Part shown: positions 29,893-43,283 of the stretch, piece after piece
Numbering within the stretch: the stretch's first letter is position 1
How the letters are laid out: the number at the start of each line of letters is the position of its first letter
Origin: Lepidodermella squamata
Lineage: Eukaryota; Gastrotricha
Assembly (NCBI GenBank): GCA_047495785.1
Contig: JBLDXI010000033.1
Span: forward strand, 1,488,001-1,552,000
Reading direction: 5' to 3'
DNA length: 64,000 nt
Position numbers and translations under genes: made by a program
Notes under the pieces: generated by a model
Databases searched by the model: none
The model's input: the letters and a program-made list of their open reading frames with translations, nothing else
What the model was told of the DNA's origin: nothing

Positions 29893-31650
29893 TTCAATTA
29901 ACAGGAAAAGTAAAAATCCTACTTGACAGTAACAGAAAATTGCAGGAATAAAACTGCGATATCCTTATCTCTACAAATTGTTGGGCGAAAGTATTTAATG
30001 ACGATTATTCAGCACCGTGATATCAAACGGGAATATTTCTTGGTACTAAAAGCTTATCTCAAACTTGCTTTTTTCATGCCTTCAAATGTTCGTGAATTAT
30101 ATGAGCGGTTGAATTACAATCTTGACTCACTAAAATCCAGAGTGGTGGAAAGCATGATGAATGGATGAAAAAAACAAAACACGTATCAGTTGTTATGATT
30201 CATCTTCAACTTTTTCCTCTCCAAAACGTTGTAGAATAAGCAACACAACACACGTTTTTTATAGAGAATTTTAATACGAAGCGCCATGAATAATTTATTT
30301 TAAATTCAAGTACCATTTGTTGGCTTCGTTCATTTTCTGATGATCGCATTTGATAATACATTATAGAACTGTTGGTTATTGGTAGGCTCAGCGTGAATAC
30401 GGCTCCGATATTGATGCACGTGATTTTTTTTCTTCGTAAACAAAACACGCGACACAATAGCAAAAAACAGGCGATGTGTGGTGTCGTGAGATTTTCGGTC
30501 GCAAAAAATCACATGCATCAATATGGAAGCCGTATTCACACTGAGCCCTCGAATTATAACGGGTATTTACGCGAACCTTAGACGCATCGCTTTGGTCAAC
30601 AGGCAAAAAATGGTTGACTAAGAGTATACGAACGTGTATCGACGGTGTAGCTATTAATTCGCGAAAAATTGCCTACTTTCATTTATCACGGGCTTGTCAT
30701 CCTACGCCTTACGTTCTTCGAAGCGCTAAGCTATTCATGTAGAGATGTGGTTGATGTTCCCGAGAAACGAGGACGCGTAAGGCCGAAAGCTAGTAGAGCA
30801 GCCGGTTTCATCGGAGCCTCAACCTGCCCCAGTTGCTGAAGGTCGCTGGTTCAACCGTCACTGCTCGCACAGGAATTAGCGATTTTTGCGAAATCGCAAA
30901 CTTGAGCAGATACAGTGTATAGAGATGATTCACAACAGGCAATGCACAGGAGGTTGCGTGAAACCCTCGTTAAAAATCATCTTTTATTTCGATGGAAACA
31001 TGGTGGGATTGAGGACGTCTAATTTTGAAGACCACACGCTAGGATGGCCCTGACAGTCGAGAATTTTAAGTTCGCCTTGCCAGCATATTGAGTGTAAGGG
31101 CAGGCTGGCTATATAGTTCAACTGAAACATGAGTGGAATTAAACTCAAACGATTCTAAAAATACCCAAACTTGTGATGAAAGGTTCTAGAAGTAAGTGAG
31201 ATGATTTGACCATCACCGTGCTATTTAGACCACTTTTACGTGGCAGGTTTTTCGGAGTATTCTGAGTCTGGTAGATATTTCTGAGATTATTTTATTTCAG
31301 CTAATATTATTAGCAATACACAGTTGTCTTGTCCATGAATTAAGTTTCATGTTCGATGCAAAAGCGGCAACAAGCGAAGTTTCAAATTTCATCAAGAAAA
31401 TCTTGACTTGTGCTATACGAGCGACAATGGCAGATTAAATCAAGAAGAATATACAACAAATAACGAGCATCTTCAGATAAATGTTAATGTTAATCACAAT
31501 TAAATGCATTGTAATCAATCCACAATCGAACGCGATTTATACAGTTTGAAAATCATAGGCATGACAAGAGTGGCTTGGATAAATACAGAATATTACATAC
31601 ATATATATATTAAAAATATATTATCAAATGATTTCATTCCCGAGTCTGTT
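29893..31650. other. Gene-poor stretch
   Basis: No supported gene. It holds the palindromic element at 30385-30547 and otherwise unstructured sequence. Short plus- and minus-strand frames near 30.3-30.6 kb are by-products of that inverted repeat. Confidence 0.5.
30385..30547. repeat. Palindromic miniature element
   Basis: The left arm GGCTCAGCGTGAATACGGCT, continuing TCCGATATTGATGCAC, is repeated in reverse complement at the right (GTGCATCAATAT homologue, then AGCCGTATTCACACTGAGCC) with few mismatches. Length is 163 bases. No coding capacity; target duplication not clear. Confidence 0.7.
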
Positions 31651-33657
31651 TCACCACAGTTTGAATGTTTGGGGCAAAAACTTCTTCAAATATTTTTTCC
31701 AAGCACTGTCATCCTTTCTGTACTTTTCAAAAGGATCATAATTCGGATCTTTCGATTGAGCGATGAGCGTTGCCATTTCCAATTGATCTTCCAGGTGGAC
31801 AAGTCGTTCCGTGTAGCCAGGTTGTTTCGTTCGCTTTTCTTCGCGGATTAATTCCTATAAAATTAACAGAAATGCATAAGCTTTGAAATAAGTAAAAAGA
31901 ACCTCCTCCGCAAACCTCAATGTAGTCAACCTCAGTCATTTTGTCTTGGACATAGGCGATCTGGTAAAGTCGATTGATCGAGTCCCTCATGCTTTGCACC
32001 AACACACTTACTTCACGCTTCTTTTCCATCATTTGGCTGGCAAGGGCTTCAAGGAGCCTGACGGCGGAGGCTTTTTCTTCCGTAGCATTGTTATACTTGC
32101 GCAGCATATCTTCCTTGGTTATTGTTTTTTTGACCATGCGCTTTTTCCACACAAAGGGCAAATTTTGATGCAAGTCCCAGGCGCACTTCTTCGGACAGGC
32201 GGTGCATTTTCCGTTGGCCATCGCGCAACAATCCATCTTGTCTACATTATTATTGTACAGACAACGCTCGTGACAGGTGAAGAGACAAACTAAACAGTTT
32301 GTGGTATTTTGCCCATTTGGAACTCTTTCCTGCACAAAATTAGGCTTAGACACATGAGAATAGAGATAAAACAAACTAACTATACCTCAAAGCCTTCTGG
32401 TTCTTCTATGACCACTTTGAAATCTCGGTTCCGAGCAATTTCGGCGTCATGGTCTGCAATCACGTTGGCTTCTTTTCGCATCGTTTCCACCGCATTAATT
32501 CCGTCTTCAATTTGCCGCTTGAGAGCTCGAACGAGGCAATGCAACGCGCGCCGCTCTTGCAAAACATCCTGCGTGAGAGTAAGGCTTCTAGCAGGCATTT
32601 TCTGAACGGTTTGGCAAAAGTCGCGATACGCATCCATGCCCATCTCCCAGAAAGCAGGTGCCAGCTTCTTGTTTTGCTTTTCTTGCGGGAAAACAGCGCT
32701 GTTGTTGAAGACATGATAGCCGTCAAATTCTATTCCCGACTCTTTGATAGCGTCCAAACACGGCGGTTCTCCATCGTCGCCAAACGTGATGACCGGCACA
32801 ACATGCCCTTTCATATCTTTCCCAAAAATGCTGATCACCGCGTTGAACTGATACTTGGTCGTGGCCGTGAGTCTGGTCTCAGCGTTTTTGACAACCAAAC
32901 ATATCGCATTCAGCTGATCGAGACCATTCGAGCCACTGTGCTTGAACCAATGCTCAATAAACTTTGTAGTTTCCTGGTCACGTCGGATACCTCCGTCGGT
33001 GTCACCGTAGCCTGGCGTATCAACCACAATCAACCGATAGCCCAAGATATTATCATTGAAAACATAGGAAGATACAAATTTTGTTTTGCTGCTAGCTGAG
33101 GAGACGACACCACTTTCTTCGTTTTCTTCAACCTGTTCCAGGAATATTAAATATAAGCAAAACGCAAATGAGCAAAGGTCTTTGAATACCTCAGACACGA
33201 TTTTGAATCGAAAATCATCCTCGAATTCGACTCCAAACAAGAAATTCGCCATCGAATTGAGAAAGGTTGTTTTGCCACTGCCGGTTGCGCCCACAACCAG
33301 AATGACCCTGTCTTCCCACAGATCCCTTCGTTCGCCGAGTTGAAACATGCGGACACCACCAATGTTTGCTTTGTTTCGGCTTTCGTCAGCGTCAGTCCAA
33401 GCCAGGTCGAAGGTTTGCTGGTGGAGCAGAGTTTTCGGCGCCATAAAAATCTTCTTGATACATGGCCTGCTTTCGTGAAGAAGCTCCGTTGATAACTCCT
33501 TAATCCTCAGGGCTAGCCTTTGTGGTGGAAGCTCTTCGGGAGGTTCTTCTTCGCCGATTGGAAGATCTCCAATTCCGATAGGAAGTTCTATAGGAAGTTC
33601 TGGCCCCACTCTCGAGGTTGGGATATCATTCTGGTCGTAATATTCAAATTTTCTCAT
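31651..33657 (-). CDS. P-loop GTPase (AIG1/septin-like) with Cys/His-rich tail
   Basis: Exons on the minus strand: 33657-33190, 33132-32386, 32329-31916 and 31854-31651, about 610 residues. The first intron is 57 bases and stop-free. The G domain has a Walker A motif GATGSGKTT and the G3 motif DTPGYGDT, both also typical of AIG1 and septin families; a clear NKxD-type motif was not found, although LVVKNAE may mark that place. The N-terminus has a Pro/Glu-rich stretch (ELPIELPIGIGDLPIGEEEP). After the G domain come a helical part, then a Cys/His-rich module (NCLVCLFTCHERC, then CCAMANGKCTACPKKCAW) followed by HQNLPFVW, and a coiled coil with a basic end. The tail suggests zinc binding. It is most likely a cytosolic GTPase, perhaps membrane- or defence-related; role not determinable. 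Confidence 0.8.
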
Positions 33658-36600
33658 GGATAACTAGATTCGAATGTTGAATGACAAGCATACACACATA
33701 CAGTGAAATTTGTCTAATTTTCAGTGACTCGAATGTGAGAATTTAGATGTGGAATTGATGGTCTAATCCGGAGCGACTTGAGTTGCACGATCGTTATCGG
33801 GATTATAAAACTTGTAAGGAAAAAAGGGCAAAGGCGTGGGTTGGTAAGAATTTTGATTTTGCGGTCGCTAAGGGTCAGGTCCCTGAGCTACTGTTGAGGT
33901 TGACCAGAGCCGTCTATAATGCAGTCGGGATATTCACCCAGACCAGCGCCAAGAACAAAGGTGAACAAAGGGTTGAACAGAAGTTCACCATTGTTCACGA
34001 GGAACTTTGGTGAAAATGAATGAACACGATTTCACCAATCTCGGTGTCGGTCTAGGCTCTAGGCAGCTCTGACGTACACCTGTGAGCTCTATAAGGACGG
34101 AACATACGTTTTGTCCTATAAGATAAAGACTCGGCCCCGCCACTACGATGGTCGATTCAACGAATGCAAGTAGATACTTCACTAGCAGAAACTTCTTGAA
34201 GCGCATATTGATGCTCAGGTGACATTGAAATATGAACATATAATGAAGTGTAAAGAACGTTGATTTGGAACAATGATTTTAAATACCGATGATGGAACGC
34301 TAGGGATTTTTCAACTTATCGTCACTTCGGGCGCGGTTACACGTGCCGAAACGAATTCCCGCGCTTCAATAAATGAATACGCAACATTTAAAATGGGCAT
34401 TCCAGGTTCTTGGCGCGCGATTATTGTTTTTAACAAAATACTGGCAGTCATTTAAAAAAAATCTCCTCGCAAAATAACATGGAGCCGAGCTTTGAAAAAA
34501 TTTGACATGACTATTATGCACCATATTTATTATTCAATATATACGAATTTATTAGGTATCACCTCTATGGAAATTTTCCGCGTCAAAAACTGCGCGCCCA
34601 AACTTTATGTTGTTCGGTTTTTAGTGTTGCAACAGGCGTGAGGAGTATTTCCATTCCTAAAGGTTCTCGCACAAACTCGTTTCTATTTTTTTTTCTTACG
34701 CATACGAGGAAAAACATACGCACACAGCGAATCGCATACACCATACACCCACCAGCTCACAAACTGATTTCTTTTTTCCTCGTATGTAATTTCTTTTTGC
34801 TCCGTCAAGTCGTCGAAAAAAGCGATGGCGGCACGTTGAGGCGAACCCTTGACGCTCTCACCCATTTGTTACGAAATTACGCGTCACCCATTTGTTACGA
34901 ACGAACGAACGAACGAAAATCTTTTTATTTGCACGAGGGAACTTGTTTACAGAGCTCGATGCCCCGACCCTTGTGCGACTCGCTAAACTCGTTGAAGGAG
35001 CGTTCGCGGAGGATTGAACGTAGGTGTTGCCCCGGGTTATATACTCCATCATTCGGCTGTGATTCGGCTGTGATTCGGCTGTGATTCGATCATTCGGCAT
35101 GTTGAGTGAGTCGAGACAAGCTGACATCTCTTTGTCGAAATCTCGACAGGTGGTCAAGTGCGGGTTGTCAAGCTTTGCCAGTTTCGTGCAGGTCGAGTAG
35201 TGTTGAATGAATTTCAATTATAATTTCACGTTATATTTTCATTTAATTCGAAAATTCAATCCTAAAGATGGTTATCGAGAATAGCCAGGTGAATAATTGG
35301 CAAAATGCTGAATTATAGAGGAGTTCTTGGGCTATCGAATGCCGGTTTCCATAATTCCGGACGATCTTACGTTGATTAATGGCTAATTTTGCTAATTTTG
35401 TCACCTTATCGGAATTAGAGAACCGGGTGCCAACTTATCCAGTTACGCACTAGTTGGTACCTTAACTTTGATACCGATAAGTTATTCGTCTCGGCAAGAT
35501 GAGCGTGGAAATCGCCTTTGTTGCTTTACCTGTGAGCTTTTCCTTGACGCGAGGCGATGCCTGAACCTCTGGTGTTTATGATAACATAGCACTTGAGAAA
35601 CGACACGAGCCCCCTCGCCCGTATTTAGAATTATTTTTGCGATCACGTGCTTTAAAATTCATGAAACAGATTAGCTCAACAATGCACATTATTTCTTGAG
35701 TTGCGAGAAAAAAAAGCGTTTCAACGGAAAAATCAAGAAATTGACAAAATGTTGTATAATTTTGAGAATTAAACGATTTCCAATCGCCCCTGCGCCTTCA
35801 ATTCACAGCGTTTTTAGAACAGTCAACTGTAAAAAAATGAGACAGCCAGTCAGCTGATTGAGTATCGTTCCGGTCTTTGATATCTGGCTGGAAAGAAAGT
35901 AGATTTTCACGCTTGATAAGGCAACCAGACAGTGTCTGGTACTTTTCGCTATCTGCGCTATATACTTACCATCTTTTCATATCATGCATATCGGTGACAA
36001 TGCATTTAAAAGCAGGACTAAAAAATAACGCATGAATGAATCGCACAATGAGGAAAATAATAAGCACAATACGGTCGTTTTTTTTCGCAATCGTCCCCGC
36101 GCTCCAGCGTAAAATCTATTTGTCATTTCGCTATGATGATCACCACAAAACATGCTTACAGCAGCTGAAAAAATTCCCGATAGGCTTGTAATTTTGGCTA
36201 TACTTAAATATCGCATGAAAGCTCGGCTGCATTTTCAGATGCCTGGGCTGTTTATATATAGGTCGTCAATGTTTTAACCGGTGAAGCGAAAAAAAACAAA
36301 AATTAGATGGTTGCACCCGGTGTGATTTTTTGTTGCTATAGATTTTTCGCATCTATATGTATAGATTCCTCCATCAGCAATAATCTCGCCAACTTGTTGA
36401 AGTAATTACAACAATAATCTTCCCGATCAGCTGACAGATGAGTGAATGTATATCGTCATTATCTGGCATGTTTCATCCGCTCAGCATTACATACCCACTC
36501 CCGCCGCCTCCTCCCGCTTATTTCCGGCGCAAGTATTACTGGATAAACACATTTCTTCTGCCTTATTGGTATCAGCTATCATCAAACATTAAATTAGCCC

Positions 36601-38675
36601 GGCGTAACTAAGGACGCGCTTTTTGAGATGTACCTTAGCAACGCGGATAATTGTTTACTAGGACGCTATAAAGTCATCAAAAAATGTTGTTCAGATTTCA
36701 GCTTCAAGCGCAGTCGAGCGTACCCAGAACGATGGACATTTGATTTGGTGCAGATTAGCGCGCGTGATTTATGCCCCGCGCTTTTATTATTTCTCGCATT
36801 CGATTAAACCTAAAATATGACACTAATAATTCTGCGGCAATAAAATTTATGATGACTTTTTCGTGTTCGGTGAATAAGTTGCCGAGCCGTATCTCGCGTA
36901 ATTTGTTATCGTTATTAAAACGGCGATATTGTATCTATTATTGAATCTATCGAGAGCGCGGCCGTCTTCATCGCCGTCGTCGTCGTCGATTATTAGGCTT
37001 TCTTATTATTGTTACTAGTTTGGCCTGATTTATTAGTGTGTCTAATTTGAAGAAGCGCGCGCGCGGGTGCCGGACGGGTCGCGCGCTCTCTCTCTCTCGC
37101 CCGCTCGCCCGCCAAAATTGAAAATTGTCAACGCGCCCGCGCAAAGTCACGCCGTTATTATTATTACTTCGTGTCTATTAATAACTGTATTATCATCGCC
37201 ATCGTCATCATTGCCGCTTTAGATGAAGATACTCGTCGTTGATGGGGCTCTATGTTGATGTCGCCATTTTTGTTTGCCGAGATCTTTATAGCCATGTCGA
37301 CGCTTGTTATTAGAAGTATTATCATTGTCATGACACTCAATAGCAGGCAACTAAAACTCATTCGAAATAAATCTCATTTAAAAATCAGTTTAGTCTTAAT
37401 TCGTGATTTTCTTAATTTTTCAATTTTAATCAAAATTCCTACATAAGACCTTGTTTTTCCTAATTTGTTGCTTCGTAGTCCATACTCTTAGACTATTTCG
37501 TGGGTTTTTGTAGGAAATGGAAAGGCAGAATACTAGTTAAGCGTTAATTTCGAATTTTTTTTATTTTTTCCCGCCTCCTTAAAAATCTTAGAAATTTTCA
37601 GAATTGCAAATTTCTTCTTTTTATTAGTTTCATATTCAAATTAATTAGACCTAATTTTTTTCTTAAATTGACGGTAGCAATGGCCTCTTTTATTTGATGT
37701 GAAAATCAGAAATCAATTATTAACAGAGCTCGGCTTGTCTTATATAGGTAACCGCGCCAATTATCGAGCGAAAATTGGTATAAGTATATATTTTGTCGCG
37801 CCAGCAAGGGCATGAACTGCTTTTTGTTATTACAGCGTCAATTGAAGCCGATTTTGCGAGTTGGCGCTTACAGGAAATATCAATTATTTTATTTATATAT
37901 AATAAGGGCGCGTTGATTGGTGTGCCTTATGGTAGCTAGGCCTGGCGCCACTAAGACGGCGAGTGGGTGCGCTAAATCCCATTAATAATTCACTTGGCCT
38001 TGTGCTATATAACAAATTACACTCTATTACTCAACGGCTGTAGCACCTTAGTCTTAGCGTATTGGGCAGGCGTCTTTATTAAAATCTACGGAGTATACAA
38101 AACCGACAAATCCTCTTCCTAAGGCCAGCCGTCAACAAGAGCGCAACCGGCAGCACAACACCTCATCGCGCCTGCTGTAAGTAATAATACAAACTGTAAA
38201 CAATATATAGGCCGACACCTCGATCATCATCACATTGCACCCGCAATCTATTAGAAATTATTAAAAGCTATTGCCTTTTTATTTATAACAGTGTCGCAGA
38301 AAAACAGCGCGTTGTTTTGTTATTTTTAGCTACTATAGGTAGAGGTAGGTACCCGGAAGTTGGCTAGTTGAAAATGAGGAAGCGTGTGAATTGAGAAGAA
38401 ATTATTATAACCCCGCGACACCCATACACAAAGCTGGAAAACAACAAATTATTATTAGGGGCGAAAATAACACGGCGCATTTCTGATTTTTTTCTATAAA
38501 TTCGCGACAGGAAGGATGCGGTTAATTTTAATAAATAGTTCTGAATGAATCGAGGCATTATTACGACTTATAGCTCTGATTTTTTCTAGAAATTACCGTT
38601 TAAATATTAAAATTCAAGCTTTAAGCTGGATCCGTTCGGGAAATGCGGCATTGAAGCCTGTTATTCGCGAGTGAT
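33658..38675. other. Five-kilobase gene-poor region
   Basis: No convincing coding exon, tRNA or conserved RNA was recognised. A frame at 33783-34013 (HDRYRDYKTCKEKRAKAWV) and a minus frame at 35217-34858 look protein-like in composition, may be remnants of mobile elements, and are not supported. Low-complexity stretches include a GAAC tetramer run near 34898, an 11-base tandem repeat at 35051, and GTC/CT-rich repeats near 36975 and 37086. The last part may hold control elements for the M13-like gene that begins at 38676. Confidence 0.4.
35051..35088. repeat. Tandem repeat of ATTCGGCTGTG
   Basis: Three exact copies of the 11-base unit at 35051, 35062 and 35073, followed by a partial fourth. 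Too short to call more than a minisatellite seed. Confidence 0.8.
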
Positions 38676-41600
38676 ATGAGCTCGGATCAAAACGCGGACG
38701 ACGACGGCGGGGAGCAGCAACAGCAGCAGTTGCGGCCCCACCGGCACCACAGCAGCCGGCACCACCATCATCGGCAGCGCGAGCAGAGGCCGATAATGAA
38801 GATACTGCTCGTCGTTCTTGTGGTGCTGTGCATCGTATTCGCTGTTATTGCCATCATTTTAGCCGTTAAAATCAGCAACGCGTCCTCGCTGGCACAAAAC
38901 GCGCCTGGTTCCATACTGATACCGGTTGACCCGCCAGGCGACGATTCTGCTACTTCCGACACATCAGCTCAAGTCAGCATTGTATAATTAATTTATTCTA
39001 ATTTTTTATTAATTTTTTTAATAGGTCTCATTAGCTTCATCTGGCGAAAATCCACCGCAACCTAGCACAAAAACAAAAAGCCTATCAGTCCCTGGGAATG
39101 GGCAACGAGTAGCACTATTGGACGGCCTTGACCCGCAAAGACCGGGCCAAATCACCGGGCACCAGGTCGTTATGACATGCGGCAATCAGGCCTGCTTAGA
39201 CCTGGCGCTTCATTTGCATAAAACTGTCAACAAATCAGCGGCGCCTTGTACGCATTTTTACGACTATGCGTGCGGCTCATGGCCGATAAAAGATACGTCA
39301 ACGGCGAACAGCTTATTAGGTCAGGTCATGCAATCGATTGATAACGAAGTTCAGACAGTGTTGGAAAACGTGCTGTCACTACCGTACAGCCAGCGGACGA
39401 ATGGCCGGGGAGTGGCTGAGCAGCAAGTTGTCAACTTCTACGATGCGTGTACCAATGTAACGACCAGAGAAAAATTAAATTGTGAGTAAAATTTTGATAA
39501 AAAAATTAATTAAAAAAAAAATTAATTAAATTCGAGAAAATTTTATGATTTTTTAATTTTTTCCAGCGAGACCACTAATTGACCTCCTTGATGCCGCGTT
39601 GGCTCCTTGCTTTCTATTCGGCGCGCCTGACCTCAACGAATGGGACCCAGTCGAAGCTTGGAAACGAATTTTCCGTGATTTCGGCGTCGAAGTCATCTTT
39701 TCAATCCACGTTCAAGTCCCGCCCGAAACAGAGGGCCCAGTCTGGATTGTCATCGCCCCGCGGTCGCCTCAGCTCGGCTCATTAGTCGACTCAAAAGAGG
39801 GCATTGAACGAGCTAAGGACGTGCTATTTGACATCGGGCAGAAACTGTCGAATGCAGCCGGAGTTTCGCGAAGTCTCGGCGACCCCTTCGACTACGGCGT
39901 TTCTCATTTTGTTCAAGACACTCTTGACTTCACTAAATTTCTCGCAACTGCGAGGCGAGAGACCTACCCTATTGTCACAATGTCCCCAGCTGAGTTCGTC
40001 AATGCTTTTAAAGCTAACTCGAAAGAGCCGAACGATCACGCGTTTAATCCGACAAATTATTTCGAGGAATTTTTCCGCAACGCATCGTCTCTAAGCGTGA
40101 CAGTTCCTATCAACGTCGATGCGGGAATTCAGCCTTTTATCAAAGTTTTAGGAAAATACATGCAGCAGCATAAAGATACGTGGAAAAGGCGATTTAACAA
40201 CTACTTGACTACGGAAATAATTCTTCATTATATGCTGGAAATTTCCGGCGATTTCGAGCGGCACCTCGCGAGTTTTTTCCCAAAGTCGTATAACCGTTTT
40301 TATTCGAAAAGCTACTCGGTCGAAACGCGGTGCCGCAACGAGGCCGAATTTACGTTCAAGGACATTGTCTACGACATGTTGGCGAATAAAAAGTCTTTCA
40401 ACCCGCCTGATTTGCCTATTCGTATATCGCGCGATATGTTCGTCGCGGCGATGCAGTCGTCGAAAATTCTCAACATGGCGCAAATAAAGGTGCTCATCAG
40501 CAAGCTGATGACAGCGCATATTGTCAACCAGTCAAATGCCGGCGATTTAGCATCGCGGTACACCGGCATAGGCATTACGAGGACGAATCATTTTGAAAAT
40601 GTAATCAAACTGCAGCGCATGCGCTACGCCAAGCTGATGCGCCTGTTGACGGGCCGCGAGGGCCCGGGCGATCGCTGGGACAATTTTCTTCGCTCGACAT
40701 CGTTTGCAGCCTATGCTGGTGACTATGAGCGAGCGTTTTACGTAAATTCTCTATTGTTCAGGCAGCCATTGTTTGATCCGGATTGGCCAGCAGAATTTAA
40801 TGTAAGTTTAACAGAATCAAATAAATTTGTAACAGACAAATGTGATGGCTTTGGACGAAACCATGCTTTTCGAAATAAAAACTTGGCGCTATTTCTGAAA
40901 ATTTTGGTGATTAGGGCCAAGGTGGAGAGCATAAATTCTGACTTGTTTGCAAATTTTGGCGATTTTACGAATTTTACCCGATTTTTGGCAAATTAATCAA
41001 TTTTTTATTCAGTTTGACTGTAATGAGTGGGTAATTTGGGTGATTTGCGTGCGTTTGCATAATGACCTAAAAAGAGCCTTGTGCGTTCTAAATTTACTTT
41101 TGACCCTTAGGAGCAATTTCGAAAAAGTTTTCGAAAATGAAAATGTATAATTATTAATCGCATTTTTAAACGAAAATTATACGATTCTACACGTTCAGCC
41201 CTGCCAAAACAAGTCGTCCAAAATGTGTTACAGAGGGAGCAACAATCAGGGAATCCCCATGCTAAATTTCATCTGAAATGTTTATTTATGAGGGGAATAT
41301 AGATGGGCCCCAAATCTCCAAATATTTCTCGAAAATTGGTTATAGCTTCAAGTCTTTGAGCCATCCGTCATTCAAAACGCTTACCCAATGTTACCTCACC
41401 CGATATAAAGAATAAGAATTCCACCTTAATATTTTCTATTGTTTCTCGCAATTTGACTTTTTTAATGTTGCCTGCAGATTGCCCGGTCGGCTGGTGTCCA
41501 TTATCAACTGCTCAAATCGATGATGTTACCTTACTTGAAGCGCGAAACCAATTCGTCGCTGTTCCGCAACTACCGCAGCGCCATATTGTGTTACCAAAAC

Positions 41601-41954
41601 GCTCTGGCGAGTGTCCGCTTCACCGCCCCTGTATCACAGGCAGTCAACTTCGCACTGCTTTTCAACAGCGTTAATACATCCCTACGCTTTCTCGCTACAA
41701 ACGCTGCGATGTTGAAGAAAACAGTGCTCGACTACGCGATACCCGGCTTCATGGTCCGGCCGCCGCAGTTGACGATGATATTGGCGGCGCAGCCGTTTTG
41801 CCGCAAGGACATTTCTGACGAACAGAAAATGCTCGTACATCACGTTTTCGCCGCGCTGCCGCAGTTTGCCGGCATCTTTCATTGTCAAGCGTCGGCGACG
41901 CAGCAGCCACAGCCGGCGGCTCGAGCCGTTGCCTCATGCCCGGCCATTCCGTGA
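38676..41954 (+). CDS. M13 (neprilysin-like) family protein without zinc site
   Basis: Exons are 38676-38981, 39025-39481, 39567-40801 and 41478-41954, about 824 residues. It is a type II membrane protein: a Gln/His-rich cytoplasmic head (HHSSRHHHHRQREQRP), one span (ILLVVLVVLCIVFAVIAIILAV) and an ectodomain beginning with the M13 pattern CGNQACLDLA and CTHFYDYACGSWP. Later blocks align with M13 in order (FLFGAPDLNEWD, LLFRQPLFDPDWP, and the end DYAIPGFMVRPPQLTMILAAQPFC and LPQFAGIFHC). Where HExxH is expected, at the third intron junction, the sequence reads IARSAGVHY, and the ExxxD third-ligand motif is also missing. So zinc binding and peptidase activity should be lost. The peptidase at 59185 is an intact relative. 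Exon 4 is joined across a 676-base intron in which I found no HExxH exon. Confidence 0.85.
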
Positions 41955-43283
41955 TTGCTATAGTCCTAGCTAATTTTTCGAAAAAAATGCGCCAAAATTT
42001 CGGATTTGTAAATACTTTGTCCTTGAATAAAATTATTAACCATATACCTTATTTTCACATCTCAGATTTCTATAAAGTAACTATAACATAGGTACGAAAA
42101 TTCTAGCCTAATGTACCGACAATAATTTGCCTGTATTATATAATATTGCTCTTATTATTTGATTGTTGAAAAATTATTGCAATACAATTTTTTATCTGAA
42201 AGCTGTTTTTTTACGAAATAAAATATCAAAAGTGAGAGAGAAAAAGTAGGTCAAAGTCTTTATTGTCAACAAAGTGAATTTTCGAGGTCAAATCGCTCTC
42301 AGAGCTAATTAGTTCCAGAAATTTAACGACGTGTTTCGGTTCTAGAAACTTCAGACATCAGTGTTACGCAATAGGCAGCTGTTACAGCGATCGAGTCGAG
42401 TCATCATCAATTCTATTTAATTTTAACCCATCATTTTTCGCTCGAGTTCTGCTTTTTGCCGTGCAGGCGTGGCATTTGTTGTACCTAGGCTGTATCACTG
42501 ATTTCTTGCTCCACCATTAATAACATAGCTATCAGCTGAATTTATCTTATCAGCCAAAACAAGAGACGTTATTTGTTCGCTATTGGACTTTGGACCTTTC
42601 CAACAACGTGCGATCGCTAGCTGTCGCGAATTTTGTCTGAATTTTATTTGGCTTTTCAGAATGACACAAAAAACGTCTTTGAATCTAATAGCTATAGAAT
42701 AATATCAGCTATAGAATGAAGTCGACGTCAGGTATTTGATTCACGTCGTAATTACGTATATTGTGTTCGTGCTTGTTTGTCGCGTTATCATATAAAGCTA
42801 CTATAACACCAAAGCCAGCAGAATTATCTTGCATGCGTATATTATAATGTAGAAGCCCCTTTTCACGCATGTGTCCAAATTGTTTGTGGTTGTTTATTCT
42901 GCCGAGAGTCGTACGGTTGTTGTGACTGATGCTGCCACTACTGCAGTGCCTGGATATTCCCCTCTAGGCTTACATAGCCTACTACAACCACCACAACTAT
43001 TTGACCTCTTCTCGGTTCGGTGCAAATAATTATGCATGCTACCGGGAAACTGTAGATTTTCTCTGAATTATTGTAATAATAGCGAAAAAATCTCTTGGAA
43101 AACGTTCAGTAGGGAAGAATATGTTAAATGCATAGCCCGTAAATTATAAGACGATTTCTAAGAATGTAATTTGATTGAAAAATCACGATTTATTTTGCTT
43201 GAGAGTCATTATAGAATTTCTTATTTAGGCTTGTTTTCTTTATGATTGTGGCCTTTGGTGCGGAAGAGTCTTAAATTGAGGTA
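41955..43283. other. Intergenic, nothing recognised
   Basis: No gene seen. AATAAA-type signals near 42028 and 42219 may end the M13-like transcript. The rest is ordinary AT-rich sequence up to the miniature element at 43284. Confidence 0.45.

Noticed and set aside
30372-30606. Several overlapping small frames on both strands
   Set aside because: They arise from the inverted repeat at 30385-30547, which gives similar peptides on both strands.
30820-30900. tRNA-like GGTTCAA segment
   Set aside because: No matching acceptor or anticodon stems could be built around it; no tRNA gene was found in the window.
33783-34013. Frame with HDRYRDYKTCKEKRAKAWV
   Set aside because: Protein-like composition, but no ATG context, exons or family match; may be a mobile-element remnant.
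34858-35217. Minus-strand frame of 119 residues
   Set aside because: It overlaps simple repeats (GAAC run, 11-base tandem repeat) and shows no domain or splice context.
40802-41477. Missing HExxH exon in the intron of the M13-like gene
   Set aside because: I read this stretch for a zinc-motif exon and found none, so the gene was called catalytically dead.
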